Notes: generated from the sequence alone by a model not told the origin. 64,000 bases of DNA from PALSA-1353 sp050014015 (GCA_050014015.1 JBEKEC010000024.1:7470-71469); one strand, 5' to 3'; shown: positions 17,982 to 26,488, numbered from the stretch's first letter. Program-made: numbers and translations.

Positions 17982-18009
17982 TTGCCAGGCTGGCGAGCCT
18001 GGTTATAAT
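17982..18009 (+). promoter_or_regulatory. Candidate promoter of the GT4 gene at 18224
   Basis: TTGCCA (five of six consensus), 16-base spacer, perfect TATAAT at 18004-18009. The spacer contains an inverted repeat that a regulator could bind. The resulting leader is about 200 bases. Confidence 0.55.
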
Positions 18010-18223
18010 CGGCAAAATTCGCTTTCTCGCGGGTCACGCAGTTGTGGAGCAGCGTGACAATCCTTGCAAAGAACGAATCGCGTTTGAACACGCTTATGAT
18101 TGAGACGCACGAATTGTATTTCCCCCTGAGCGGCGCGCTTGCCGTTTCTCCGGTGGTTTCGCTGGAGCGGCCATTTACCGGAGCGCCGGCTTTTGCCGGA
18201 TATTCGCCCGTGGAGACAGGACT

Positions 18224-19414
18224 ATGAAGGTCGGTTACCTGGCTGGTCTCACGCCTTACGGGCTGTTTTCCGTCTATCGCAATCTTCGCGCCGGGCTTGA
18301 AGGGCAAGGCATCGAGCTTCGATGGATCGGCCATGGCCAATGGACAGCCGATATCTGCAAAACCCCGGCTTGGGAAAGCGAACGCGAACACGGCGAGGTC
18401 GTCGGTCCGGACCTGACGAACAATGATGACATTGGAAAGGCGCTGGTCCGCCACCTGGGGGAGCAGCGTTACGATGCTGTTTTCATCAATCCACCCCAGT
18501 GGGAGCTGGCGATGAATGTCGCGCGCTACCTGCCGAGTTCGATCGTACGCATCATGTTTGTGCTGCAGATGGGGGCCGGAACCTACCGTACGTGCCGCGG
18601 CATCCGCGATTACGTGCATGCGACCGTCGGACTGTCTCCGCGCATTCGAGACGACCTGGTGAACGATTGGGGGTTCGATGCGAACCGGACTTCGGTCGGC
18701 GGGGAGATTGATCTGGCGCCCTACCGCGACCTGCCGCCGAGGCCGGCATCCGAGCAATTGCGGGTCATCTATTTCGGACGAATGTACGACGCACAAAAAG
18801 GGGTCTTTACGCTGCCGCGCATTTTTAAGCGGCTGGCCGACGTGCGGGCCCATCTTTCCATCGTCGGTGACGGTCCGGATTTGGACAAACTTAAAGTTCG
18901 TTGCCAGCCGCTGGGTGATCGCGTCAGTTTTATGCCGGTCGTGCAGCCGCGCGACATTCCGGTGCTTTTGTCTCAACAGGACGTTTTTATTTTCCCCACT
19001 CGCCTCGAGGGACTGGGCTATGTCCTGCTGGAAGCGCTGGCGGCGGGTTGCGTGCCGGTTTGTTCGCGGATTCGCGGCGTAACGGATTACGTCGTCCGCG
19101 ACGGCCAGACCGGCATCCTGTTCCCCGTGGACGATGCCGCCGCCGCCGCTCAGGGAATCCGTCGGCTGGCGCAGGACCCGCAATTGTTGCAAAGGCTGCG
19201 CAGCGCCGGCATGGATGATTGCCGCCGCCGGTTCGACGCTGTTGCCATGGGGCCACGGTGGGCTCAAATGCTGCGCACATTGCAGGAGCGACCGCCCGCG
19301 ATTGCTACGCCGCTTCCTCTGGAACAGTGGAATTATCCGCCCCAATTCAGTCCAACCTGGCGCCGCTGGATTCCCGAGAGATTGAAACGCGTGATTCGCG
19401 CCCGCATCGCGTGA
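18224..19414 (+). CDS. Family 4 glycosyltransferase
   Basis: A GT-B fold protein of 396 residues starting MKVGYLAGLTPYGLFSVYRNL, with GGAGACAGGA upstream of the ATG. The donor-binding half is well kept: LRVIYFGRMYDAQKGVFTL near residue 185, LSIVGDGPDLDKL, VSFMPVVQPRDIPVLLS, then FPTRLEGLGYVLLEALAAGCVPV, the E(x7)E phosphate-contact motif. The first 170 residues are less conserved, as expected for the acceptor domain. The protein would add a sugar from a nucleotide-sugar donor at the cytoplasmic membrane face. It is convergent with the sulfotransferase-GT4 fusion, with 62 bases between stops. Confidence 0.88.
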   Translation: MKVGYLAGLTPYGLFSVYRNLRAGLEGQGIELRWIGHGQWTADICKTPAWESEREHGEVVGPDLTNNDDIGKALVRHLGEQRYDAVFINPPQWELAMNVARYLPSSIVRIMFVLQMGAGTYRTCRGIRDYVHATVGLSPRIRDDLVNDWGFDANRTSVGGEIDLAPYRDLPPRPASEQLRVIYFGRMYDAQKGVFTLPRIFKRLADVRAHLSIVGDGPDLDKLKVRCQPLGDRVSFMPVVQPRDIPVLLSQQDVFIFPTRLEGLGYVLLEALAAGCVPVCSRIRGVTDYVVRDGQTGILFPVDDAAAAAQGIRRLAQDPQLLQRLRSAGMDDCRRRFDAVAMGPRWAQMLRTLQERPPAIATPLPLEQWNYPPQFSPTWRRWIPERLKRVIRARIA

Positions 19415-19476
19415 TCGGGCCGAATTATGACGGCAACGGCAATCTTAGCACGAAGGTTACGATCGAGGCGTCAAGT

Positions 19477-21744
19477 TTAACGCGGTGGCCCCGGATGCCG
19501 CGGAACGTTTTGCGATTGCGCGAGGATCTCGGCGGGCGGAAAATTCACCGGGCGATTCTCCGCATTTACAACGGGAGGCGAAGCCGGCTCGCGTTGCGCC
19601 GCCGCACCAGCCGGCTGACGCCAGATCAGCCCGAAGTGTCGTAGGGCCTCTCTGATGCCTTCCACCGGGTCGGCGGCGCGCTTCCAGGATTCGAGCATCG
19701 GCAACGAATTGGCCTTCATTTCAAGGTAACGGTCGGTTCGCGTGATCTCCCAGATGGCATTGGTCATCGCTTCGACGCTCCGGGGCGAAACGATCAGGCC
19801 GTTCTCGCGATGCCGAACCAACTCCACCGCCGCCCCCACGACGGATGTGGCAATGATGGGAAGCTCGCAGGCGACGGCCTCATTGATCACCAGCGCCCAC
19901 GGCTCGTAATCGCTGGGATGGATCAGCACGTCGCAGGCGTGGTAGGCCAGGACAACCTCGTCGAACTGGAGGAACCCCAGCCATTTGACGCGCGGCCGCA
20001 CGGCTTCGCTCAGCGAACTTTGAAGCGTTTTCAGGAGTGGGCCGTCGCCGGCGATGACGACATCCCAATCCGGCCGCGCCAGCGCAACCCGCGCAAAAGC
20101 TTCCAAAAGGACGTCAACCCGCTTGACCTTCGCGAGCCGGCCGCAATAAAGCAGGCGTTTTCGGCCGCCGGCCAGGTCGTACTTCTGGCGGAAAGCTTCG
20201 ACCCGTTTCGGATCGATGTCGCTGAGGGATCGGTAATCCGGTTCGTAGGGGAAGAGGAATTCCGGCAGATTGTGGTCGAGATAGTTTCGAAAGTAGGCCC
20301 GGCCGCAGGTCCCCATGGGCATGAGGCCGGAAATGCGCCTCAGCACCCATCGAACGTAACGCCGCTTGAAGAAGCGCAGCCACCCGGGGGTCCTGGCGTC
20401 GCCGAAGACGTTGGAGTCCGCCGTAAGAAGAACCGGAAGCCCCATCCGCCGCGCCCAGCGTATGAGCAACACCCGCGTCAGGTCGTTGTATCCCAGAAGG
20501 ATCACGAGTCGGATTTCACTGCGGAGGATATGTTCCCGTATGTCCCGGAAGAGCCGGACGTGCCGCCAGGAAATCGGCATTCCCGTCCTGATGTGGTTCT
20601 TGGGGTGGAAGATCGGATTCAGATGCGCCCCGATGCGCATTTGCCACGGCATGCTCGGATTGGAGATCGTGTGGGTGAAGACGTTGTGGATCTCTACCCC
20701 CTTCAGTTCGTCGGCCAGTCGCTGCAATACGTGGAGGCGATAAGGCGTTGGCTCGTTGGAAACGATCGCGACTCGCACCGGGGCGTTGGATTGCGGCAGC
20801 CCGGCGACGGCGCGGTTGGGAAAGTTGAACCGCTCCTGCATGAGATTGAACGCCTCGGCCATCTTCGGCGGAAGAACCAGCGGAACGCCGTAATTTCGCC
20901 GGGCCTGATCGATGCGCTTGACGTTGCGGCGCATCCAGTTTTCGTTCGCCGGCAGCGACAGAAAATCGCAGATCCGCCTCAGGGCCTGCTTGGGTCTGGC
21001 GGTCAACTCGTCGTAAGTGATCTCCAGGAGGCGGTCGCCCAGCCGGCTTCTCCAGCGGTCGACTTCCCCGAGGCTGACAAGCCATTCGTAAGCGCCCTTG
21101 GATTCGTAGCTCAACAGTTGCGGCAATTCATCGGCAAAGTAATTGTTGATGCATCCGTCCGTGTAAAGGGCGGTCCATTTGCAACCGGCGCGGCCCCACC
21201 ATCGGTTGAGGTCCGGCTTGCCGACGATCCCGTAACCCCGGTCGCGCGACAGGCGATCGATCGACCGCGCCACGTCCACCCCGTCGCGCACCAGGTGAAT
21301 GAATCTGCAATCGGGGCTGATCGCGTCCAGATAGCCGATCCGGCAGGCGTTGAACGGCGTTTTTTCCAACATCACCGCCGCTCCGGATCGGCGCGCCGAA
21401 TCCAACAGCAGACGATTGAAACGTCGTTGCGATTCCGGCGTGCATCGGCCGCCATCCAACAGAAAACTGGATGCGCCGATATGATACAAGTTCAGCACGT
21501 CGATCGTGGGATCGATGGCTGCCCAGAGATGGTAGGGCTCAAAAAAATAGCGGATCCGCGGATGATGCCTCAGGACCTCCCCGCAAACCGTCGTGCCCGA
21601 ACGCCCGCAGCCGATCAGATACGCCGACTGCACCGGGGGCGCCGCCGAATCGTCGACATTGAGCCGGGCCATGCGCCGATCCGCCATCCATTTCAAGGAG
21701 CCGTATTTGACGGCCCGCGCGGTTGACTTGAGGAAATGCTTCAC
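19477..21744 (-). CDS. Sulfotransferase / GT4 glycosyltransferase fusion
   Basis: A 755-residue two-domain protein. Residues about 38-310 are a PAPS-dependent sulfotransferase: 5'-phosphosulfate loop YLIGCGRSGTTVCGEVL (residues 42-58) and 3'-phosphate motif FIHLVRDGVDVARSIDRL (residues 148-165, with Arg153 and Ser161). Residues about 323-700 are a GT4 transferase starting VRVAIVSNEPTPYRLHVLQ, with RLLYCGRLAKVKRVDVLLEAF (530-550), VVIAGDGPLL and DYEPWALVINEAVACELPII (612-631). A Pro/Ala-rich tail of about 50 residues ends the protein. The open frame crosses the junction without interruption. It starts with GTG at 21744. It likely couples glycosyl transfer to sulfation of the same glycan, an inference. 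Confidence 0.87.
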   Translation of the reverse strand: MKHFLKSTARAVKYGSLKWMADRRMARLNVDDSAAPPVQSAYLIGCGRSGTTVCGEVLRHHPRIRYFFEPYHLWAAIDPTIDVLNLYHIGASSFLLDGGRCTPESQRRFNRLLLDSARRSGAAVMLEKTPFNACRIGYLDAISPDCRFIHLVRDGVDVARSIDRLSRDRGYGIVGKPDLNRWWGRAGCKWTALYTDGCINNYFADELPQLLSYESKGAYEWLVSLGEVDRWRSRLGDRLLEITYDELTARPKQALRRICDFLSLPANENWMRRNVKRIDQARRNYGVPLVLPPKMAEAFNLMQERFNFPNRAVAGLPQSNAPVRVAIVSNEPTPYRLHVLQRLADELKGVEIHNVFTHTISNPSMPWQMRIGAHLNPIFHPKNHIRTGMPISWRHVRLFRDIREHILRSEIRLVILLGYNDLTRVLLIRWARRMGLPVLLTADSNVFGDARTPGWLRFFKRRYVRWVLRRISGLMPMGTCGRAYFRNYLDHNLPEFLFPYEPDYRSLSDIDPKRVEAFRQKYDLAGGRKRLLYCGRLAKVKRVDVLLEAFARVALARPDWDVVIAGDGPLLKTLQSSLSEAVRPRVKWLGFLQFDEVVLAYHACDVLIHPSDYEPWALVINEAVACELPIIATSVVGAAVELVRHRENGLIVSPRSVEAMTNAIWEITRTDRYLEMKANSLPMLESWKRAADPVEGIREALRHFGLIWRQPAGAAAQREPASPPVVNAENRPVNFPPAEILAQSQNVPRHPGPPR

Positions 21745-21905
21745 GTGCTGGAAACTCCAACGCCAACGACCGATGTCGTCAAGGGCTTTTGAACGGAATC
21801 ATATGGGTTGCTTTGCATGCCGGGAATTTGGGAAGATTGATACAATCATTATAGGCGGCCCGGCAATGACGGCCCCGATATGACCATCGGCTCTTTTGGC
21901 ATTGA

Positions 21906-23069
21906 ATGAAAGTTCTACACGCCATTCCATCCCTGGATCCTGCAACGGGAGGCCCACCGATGGTGGCGGCAAGACTGGCGGCCGCGCAGGCGGCGCTGGG
22001 ATGTCAGTTGCAGATCGTCTCCTACCGTTTTCCCGATGCCGAGGCCCGGATAAACGCGTCCTTGAGCACGATTCCCAATATCGCCGGCGTAAAATTGGAA
22101 TACTTCCCGCCGCTGACCTGGGCGGAACGATTCCTAGCCCGGGGGGCTCGCCGGCGGCTGGAGCCGATCGTCGACCAATTCGATGTCATCCATCTCCACG
22201 GCGTATGGGACCCGTTGATCTATGCCGTCGGCGCCCTGGCGGCGAAACGGGGCAAGCCCTTCGTTCTCACGCCGCATGGAATGCTGGACCCCTGGGCGCT
22301 GGCGCAAAAGCGATGGAAAAAGCGGCCGGCGCTGGCGCTGGGATATCGCCGGATGCTGAACGACGCGGCGTTCCTGCATTTTCTCAACGCCGACGAGCGC
22401 GCTCTTGCCGAAAGATTGCATTTCACCTCGCCGACGCGGGTGCTTCCCAACGGAATCTTCCTGGAAGAGTTCGATCCGCTTCCCGACAAGGGGGCCTTTC
22501 GCGCGGCGATACCTGAAATCGCCGGCGCCCGGCTGGTTCTTTTCCTCGGTCGATTGCATTACAAAAAGGGCCTGGATTTTCTGGCCGATGCCTTTGCGAT
22601 CGTGAGCCGCGAATTCGCCGATGCGCATCTGGTCGTGGCTGGCCCGGACGACGGCGTGAAGGCCTCGTTCGAATCGCAAATCGCGCGGCTGGGAATCGCC
22701 GATCGGGTTCACCTGGTTGGGCCGATCTACGCCGCGCAAAAGCTGGCGGCGCTGCGCGATTGCGATTGCTTTTGTCTGCCGAGCCATCAGGAGGGATTCA
22801 GCGTTGCCATCATTGAAGCAATGGCCTGCGAAGCGCCCGTGGTGATCACGCCCGGCTGCCATTTTCCCGACGTAAGCAGCTCCCGCGCCGGGATCATCGC
22901 CGAGCTTGATGCCCCCGCCATCGCCGCCGCAATTGGCACGATCCTTCGCAACGCCCAAGCCGCGGCGAAAATGGGTAAGAATGGCCGAGAGTTGGTGGTG
23001 GAGCGATTTACCTGGCCAAAAATCGCGAGACAGATGGTGGATGACTATCGGCAGATTGTTCGCGGCTAA
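21906..23069 (+). CDS. Family 4 glycosyltransferase, tandem copy 1
   Basis: A 387-residue GT4 enzyme. N-terminal MKVLHAIPSLDPATGGPPM with the glycine-rich acceptor loop, VIHLHGVWDPL near residue 97, TPHGMLDPWALAQK near residue 120, then RLVLFLGRLHYKKGLDFL, HLVVAGPDDGV and PSHQEGFSVAIIEAMACEAPVV with the EX7E motif. This pattern is typical of WcaI/WbuB-like transferases in exopolysaccharide clusters. It is paralogous to the next gene: the segment 22446-22845 is nearly the same at DNA level while the first 180 codons differ much more. The 145 bases to copy 2 contain a 12-base direct repeat. Confidence 0.9.
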   Translation: MKVLHAIPSLDPATGGPPMVAARLAAAQAALGCQLQIVSYRFPDAEARINASLSTIPNIAGVKLEYFPPLTWAERFLARGARRRLEPIVDQFDVIHLHGVWDPLIYAVGALAAKRGKPFVLTPHGMLDPWALAQKRWKKRPALALGYRRMLNDAAFLHFLNADERALAERLHFTSPTRVLPNGIFLEEFDPLPDKGAFRAAIPEIAGARLVLFLGRLHYKKGLDFLADAFAIVSREFADAHLVVAGPDDGVKASFESQIARLGIADRVHLVGPIYAAQKLAALRDCDCFCLPSHQEGFSVAIIEAMACEAPVVITPGCHFPDVSSSRAGIIAELDAPAIAAAIGTILRNAQAAAKMGKNGRELVVERFTWPKIARQMVDDYRQIVRG

Positions 23070-23076
23070 GCCGAAA

Positions 23077-23109
23077 GATCGCGCGATGGATCGCGCGATG
23101 GATCGCGCG
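23077..23109 (+). repeat. Short tandem repeat GATCGCGCGATG
   Basis: Two full copies and a nine-base partial copy of the 12-mer GATCGCGCGATG, starting eight bases after the stop of GT4 copy 1. The unit is itself nearly palindromic. Copy number may vary between strains. Confidence 0.85.
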
Positions 23110-23213
23110 GACCCCGCTTGCATGAAAAGATCGAGTCGTTTGTTAGAATGACCATGCCCTGGCCGCCGGGGCGCACCCCGGCGTGAAAGACATTTCGACT
23201 TGACCGGCATTGT

Positions 23214-24422
23214 ATGAAAATACTGCACGTCATTTCATCCCTGGACCCCGCTTTCGGTGGTCCCCCCATGATCGCGGCGCGACTTGCCGCCGCCCAGTCC
23301 GCGCTCGGCTGTGACATGGAGATCGTCTCCTACAAATTCCCAAACGCCGGCGCCAGAATCTCCGCCGCTTTGAAGACGATCCCCAATTTCGAAAATGTAA
23401 AGCTGGAATATCTTCCCCCTCCGACCAAAACCGAGCGTATTTTCGCCTGCGGCGCCCGCCGCCGGTTGCATCCGCTTCTCCAGCGGTTCGACCTCATTCA
23501 TTTGCACGGAGTATGGGATCCACTGATTTTTGTTATCGCCGGATTGTCCAAAAAACTCGGTAAGCCCTATGTCGTCACGCTCCACGGTATGCTCGATCCC
23601 TGGTCGCTCAGCCAGAAACGTTTGAAAAAAACGATCGCGCTGGTGTTCGGATACAAACGAATGCTCAACAATGCCGCATTCCTTCACTACGGCAACCTCG
23701 ACGAGCGCCGGCTGACCGAAAGCCTGCACCTGACGCCGCCCGCCAAAATTGGCCCCAACGGAATCTTCCTGGAGGAACTCGATCCGCTTCCCGACAAGGG
23801 GGCCTTTCGCGCGGCGCACCCTGAAATCGCCGGCGCACGGCTGGTTCTTTTCCTCGGCCGATTGCATTACAAAAAGGGTCTGGATTTTCTGGCCGATGCC
23901 TTTGCGATCGTCAGCCGCGAATTCGTCGATGCGCATCTGGTCGTGGCTGGCCCGGACGACGGTGCCAAGGCCTCGTTCGAATCGCAAATCGCGCGGCTGG
24001 GAATCGCCGATCGCGTTCACCTGGTCGGGCCGATCTACACGGCACAAAAGCTGGCGGCGCTGCGCGATTGCGATTGTTTTTGCCTGCCAAGCCGTCAGGA
24101 GGGATTCAGCGTTGCCGTGACCGAAGCGATGGCCTGCGAGGCGCCGGCGGTGATCTCCACCGAATGTCATTTCCCCGAGGTGAAGGAATCCGGGGCGGGC
24201 ATCATCGCCGAATTGAACGCCGGGGCCATCGCCGCCGCAATCGCCTCGGTCCTGCGCGATCCCGCCGCCGCCCGCCAAATGGGCCAAAATGGCCGCAATT
24301 TAGTCGTCACCCGATTCACCTGGCCCAAGGTGGCGAAAGAAATGATCGACAACTACCGGCAGGTGATCGGCATGGAAGCTCCAACCCCATTTTCCGCCGA
24401 AAAAACGGCTGGAGGCATTTGA
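23214..24422 (+). CDS. Family 4 glycosyltransferase, tandem copy 2
   Basis: A 402-residue GT4 enzyme paralogous to the gene at 21906, in the same orientation. The same landmarks appear: MKILHVISSLDPAFGGPPM, LIHLHGVWDPLIF, TLHGMLDPWSLSQK, RLVLFLGRLHYKKGLDFL, PSRQEGFSVAVTEAMACEAP. The acceptor half (residues 1-180) has drifted to roughly 60% identity with copy 1 by eye, whereas residues about 181-310 are almost the same. It has a longer C-terminal tail (about 15 residues). The two enzymes may use the same donor sugar but different acceptors. It is the last plus-strand gene of the first polysaccharide block. Confidence 0.9.
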   Translation: MKILHVISSLDPAFGGPPMIAARLAAAQSALGCDMEIVSYKFPNAGARISAALKTIPNFENVKLEYLPPPTKTERIFACGARRRLHPLLQRFDLIHLHGVWDPLIFVIAGLSKKLGKPYVVTLHGMLDPWSLSQKRLKKTIALVFGYKRMLNNAAFLHYGNLDERRLTESLHLTPPAKIGPNGIFLEELDPLPDKGAFRAAHPEIAGARLVLFLGRLHYKKGLDFLADAFAIVSREFVDAHLVVAGPDDGAKASFESQIARLGIADRVHLVGPIYTAQKLAALRDCDCFCLPSRQEGFSVAVTEAMACEAPAVISTECHFPEVKESGAGIIAELNAGAIAAAIASVLRDPAAARQMGQNGRNLVVTRFTWPKVAKEMIDNYRQVIGMEAPTPFSAEKTAGGI

Positions 24423-24724
24423 CACATTTTACACTTTTTTCGAATGATATAGTAATTACTCACAATCATTTCGCATACAACCTGTTCGCTGAGACATACT
24501 TGTGGAACGCAAGATTCGAGAGCTGTATTTGGCGCGCCAAAAAGCGTCAAATTTTTAAGGATATTGCGTTTTGGCGGTCGGAACCGCAGTCATCAAGAGG
24601 ATTGATCGCTCCGCCGGTTGCGAATGAGGCTCAGTCCGCCGCAAGCGAGGAGCAAGTGCCAACTAGACAAAGTCCCCCCCCTCGCGGCTCGACAAATCAG
24701 GGCGTCGTCGTGGTTCGCGGCAAT
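24423..24724. other. AT-rich gap between convergent genes
   Basis: About 300 bases, noticeably richer in A and T than the flanks between 24423 and 24560. It contains a 14-base perfect palindrome TTTGGCGCGCCAAA at 24528-24541. No gene or convincing terminator was seen. Confidence 0.5.
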
Positions 24725-24826
24725 TCAATCGCGCATCCGCGGCCTGCGGAGGATCGCTGCCCCGGCCAGGCACAACAGCGCGGCGGAGGCAGGCTCCGGC
24801 ACGTCGGTGGCTATGAAGCCGACGGT
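24725..24826 (-). pseudogene. Out-of-frame PEP-CTERM tail of the HAF-repeat protein
   Basis: On the minus strand this segment encodes TVGFIATDVPEPASAALL followed by CLAGAAILRRPRMRD and a stop. That is a complete PEP-CTERM sorting signal: Val-Pro-Glu-Pro, a hydrophobic helix, then a basic end. It is in a different frame from the body of the gene (24811-25698). Removing one TA from the tract at 24826-24831 would join them (DYY-TVGF). PEP-CTERM tails are processed by exosortase at the membrane; no exosortase gene is in the window. Confidence 0.75.
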
Positions 24827-25698
24827 ATATAGTAATCGAACGCCCCGACGATGGTATTGCCGTCGATGCCACAAACCATGGTTCCCACCAATGCGCTTGT
24901 TTCCAGTGGGTCATCAACGGTCGTAAAAGACGATCCGTCGTAAATGAATCCGTGGGTGCCGTACTGGCTGTCTTGGTAATACCCGACAATATCATTGCCG
25001 GATATCCCAAGTGCCCACGTCCCATCTACCCCAAGCGGGTCGTCCAAGGTGGTGTAGCTGGAGCCATTATAAATGAAGCCGTGGGTTCCATTGCTAGTGT
25101 AATAGCCAACGATGTCGCTGCCGGAGATGCCGCATGCCACCGTGCCTTGGAAATCATTCCCGGTCGCGAGCGGGTCGTCCAGAGTGGTGTACGTAGAGCC
25201 GTTGTAAACAAACCCATGCAGCGCTTCGTCTACCGTGTAGTAACCAACAACCGTGCCGCCTGAAACACCGAGGGCGTACGTGCCCCCCTCACCGATCGAG
25301 CTGAGGGTCATCGATGGGTCACTCAGCGTGGTGAACCCCGAGCCGTTATAAATGAAGCCATAGTTTGGAGGGGCGAAACCCGTCGCTCCTCCAGGGTTCT
25401 GGTAATATGTTCCGACCACCGTGTTGCCGGAAACACCGTTGGCCTTGGCAATGTTCCCCGGGAAATTCAACGGCGTGAATGTCGATCCGTCATAAATGAA
25501 TCCTTCGTTGTTGTTATTGCCGACGATCGTGCTGCCGGAAATTCCGGTAAGAGTGGTCGCGCCGCCGGCCGGGTCTTCCACCGTCTGGAAATTGAATGTC
25601 GCCCAGGCGCGCGTTGTCGGCAATGCGGCCAGAAGCAGACTGGAAAGTAACAATCCAACGGAGTGACCCCTGCGCGCGGAATCGCGATTCAACGTCAT
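24811..25698 (-). CDS. Secreted HAF-repeat protein
   Basis: A 295-residue exported protein. The ATG at 25698 is preceded by AAGGAGGT and followed by a signal peptide (residues 1-34, ending TTRAWA). The rest is six to seven imperfect repeats of about 38 residues with the pattern GISGSTIVG-x-GFIYDGSTFT-x-LDDPL, matching the extracellular HAF repeat family, probably a small beta-propeller or solenoid. As written the frame ends GAFDYYIPSAS at 24811, within the DNA for a PEP-CTERM anchor in another frame. With (TA)2 instead of (TA)3 at 24826-24831 the protein would be about 330 residues and membrane-sorted. As it stands the product would be released without an anchor. Confidence 0.8.
   Translation of the reverse strand: MTLNRDSARRGHSVGLLLSSLLLAALPTTRAWATFNFQTVEDPAGGATTLTGISGSTIVGNNNNEGFIYDGSTFTPLNFPGNIAKANGVSGNTVVGTYYQNPGGATGFAPPNYGFIYNGSGFTTLSDPSMTLSSIGEGGTYALGVSGGTVVGYYTVDEALHGFVYNGSTYTTLDDPLATGNDFQGTVACGISGSDIVGYYTSNGTHGFIYNGSSYTTLDDPLGVDGTWALGISGNDIVGYYQDSQYGTHGFIYDGSSFTTVDDPLETSALVGTMVCGIDGNTIVGAFDYYIPSAS
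24826..24831. repeat. (TA)3 tract at the frameshift
   Basis: TATATA sits exactly where the reading frame of the HAF protein departs from its PEP-CTERM tail. Loss of one TA unit restores the full frame. It could be a slippage site or an assembly error. Confidence 0.7.
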
Positions 25699-26186
25699 GC
25701 TACCTCCTTCCGATTGCGGACACAGCCCCCGCTGGGCACCTTCGCGGTAATCCACATCCACGGACATGGCGCAACAACAACCGGATGAAAAGGTCGGAGC
25801 CACTTTCATCAGCCCACCCGGTCCCTCCCTCAATTGGTTGCCCGCTTAACCTATTCGAATTCTCATTTCGCCAGCGAGTCTACATACGTAACTTGAAATG
25901 TGGTAGAAGAATGTCGCTGAACGGCGTTAAAACTTGATGAATGTTCAATAGGTCCTGAAACCATCGCAAGCTGGATTTGTAGATATAATAATGAATCCGG
26001 TCACGAATTGGTCTGGCCGCACATCCTCTTTCCCCCAATCTTGCACATTTGTCCGCGGACTATGGTCGGCAATGGGCCGCTGTGCGAGTTATTCGAGAAA
26101 CATCTGATCTGCCTATATGATGACGAGCGAGTTAAACCGGGACGTGAGCGTTCCGGGCCCAAGCGCTCACGTTCCGGTTTCTTCGC
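25699..26186. other. Long intergenic region
   Basis: About 490 bases between the HAF protein start and the higA 3' end. It must hold the HAF promoter, which I could not place confidently. Near higA lies the strong hairpin at 26135-26179. The part from 25850 to 26000 is relatively AT-rich. I see no credible gene in it. Confidence 0.5.
26135..26179. terminator. Hairpin downstream of higBA
   Basis: Arms AACCGGGACGTGAGCG and CGCTCACGTTCCGGTT (one bulged base) enclose a 13-base loop. It lies eight bases beyond the higA stop, so it can end higBA transcription, although the T-run is poor. Similar long palindromes are scattered through such genomes, so it may equally be a repeat element. Confidence 0.6.
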
Positions 26187-26477
26187 TCAAGCCGCGATTC
26201 TGGAAACCTTCAGCCGCTTTGCCTTTCGGCGAGCTTTCCAGAGATCGTACTGCATCTGCTGGGCGAGCCAGGATTCGGCGGTGGTGTTGAAGGCCATGGA
26301 GAGCCGAAGGGCCATTTCGGGGCTGATGCCGGATTTGCCGTTGAGCAGTTGCGACAGGCTCTTGCGCGTGACCCCCAGGGCCTTGGCCGCGCCGGTTACG
26401 GAAAGCCCCAGAGGCTGAAGACAAAGCTCGCGAATCACTTCGCCAGGATGTGGGGGATTATGCATTTGCAGGCTCAT
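26187..26477 (-). CDS. higA: HigA-type antitoxin
   Basis: A 96-residue antitoxin and autorepressor of the HigA family. Residues about 7-75 form a helix-turn-helix: HPGEVIRELCLQPLGLSV, then GAAKALGVTRKSLSQLLNGK (recognition helix) and ISPEMALRLSMAFNTTAESW. The C-terminal basic helix (LWKARRKAKRLKVSRIAA) probably contacts toxin or DNA. The ATG at 26477 is fixed by AAGGAG six bases upstream; this site overlaps the toxin stop. It follows higB by 11 bases, the usual toxin-first order. The complex should bind the palindrome at 26776-26794. Confidence 0.93.
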   Translation of the reverse strand: MSLQMHNPPHPGEVIRELCLQPLGLSVTGAAKALGVTRKSLSQLLNGKSGISPEMALRLSMAFNTTAESWLAQQMQYDLWKARRKAKRLKVSRIAA

Positions 26478-26488
26478 ATTCTGCTCCT

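Larger units (their letters stand above)
17890..18223. other. Divergent intergenic control region
   Basis: A 334-base gap between two divergent genes. It holds two back-to-back candidate promoters (17922-17949 minus, 17982-18009 plus) and an inverted repeat CCAGGCTGGCGAGCCTGG at about 17985-18002 that overlaps the plus-strand spacer and could be an operator. A 61-codon frame beginning TTG at 18042 and ending ATGA over the downstream start is possible but has no recognisable sequence. The plus leader would be about 200 bases. Confidence 0.5.

Noticed and set aside
18042..18227. 61-codon leader frame before the GT4 gene at 18224
   Set aside because: TTG start, no ribosome-binding site, no recognisable sequence; kept only as a remark on the leader.
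19810..21726. 638-codon plus-strand frame opposite the sulfotransferase-GT4 gene
   Set aside because: Antisense shadow of a gene with clear sulfotransferase and GT4 motifs; no family-like sequence of its own.
23077..23109. Direct repeats considered as a CRISPR fragment
   Set aside because: The 12-base units are contiguous with no spacers; it is a simple tandem repeat. No CRISPR array was seen anywhere in the window.
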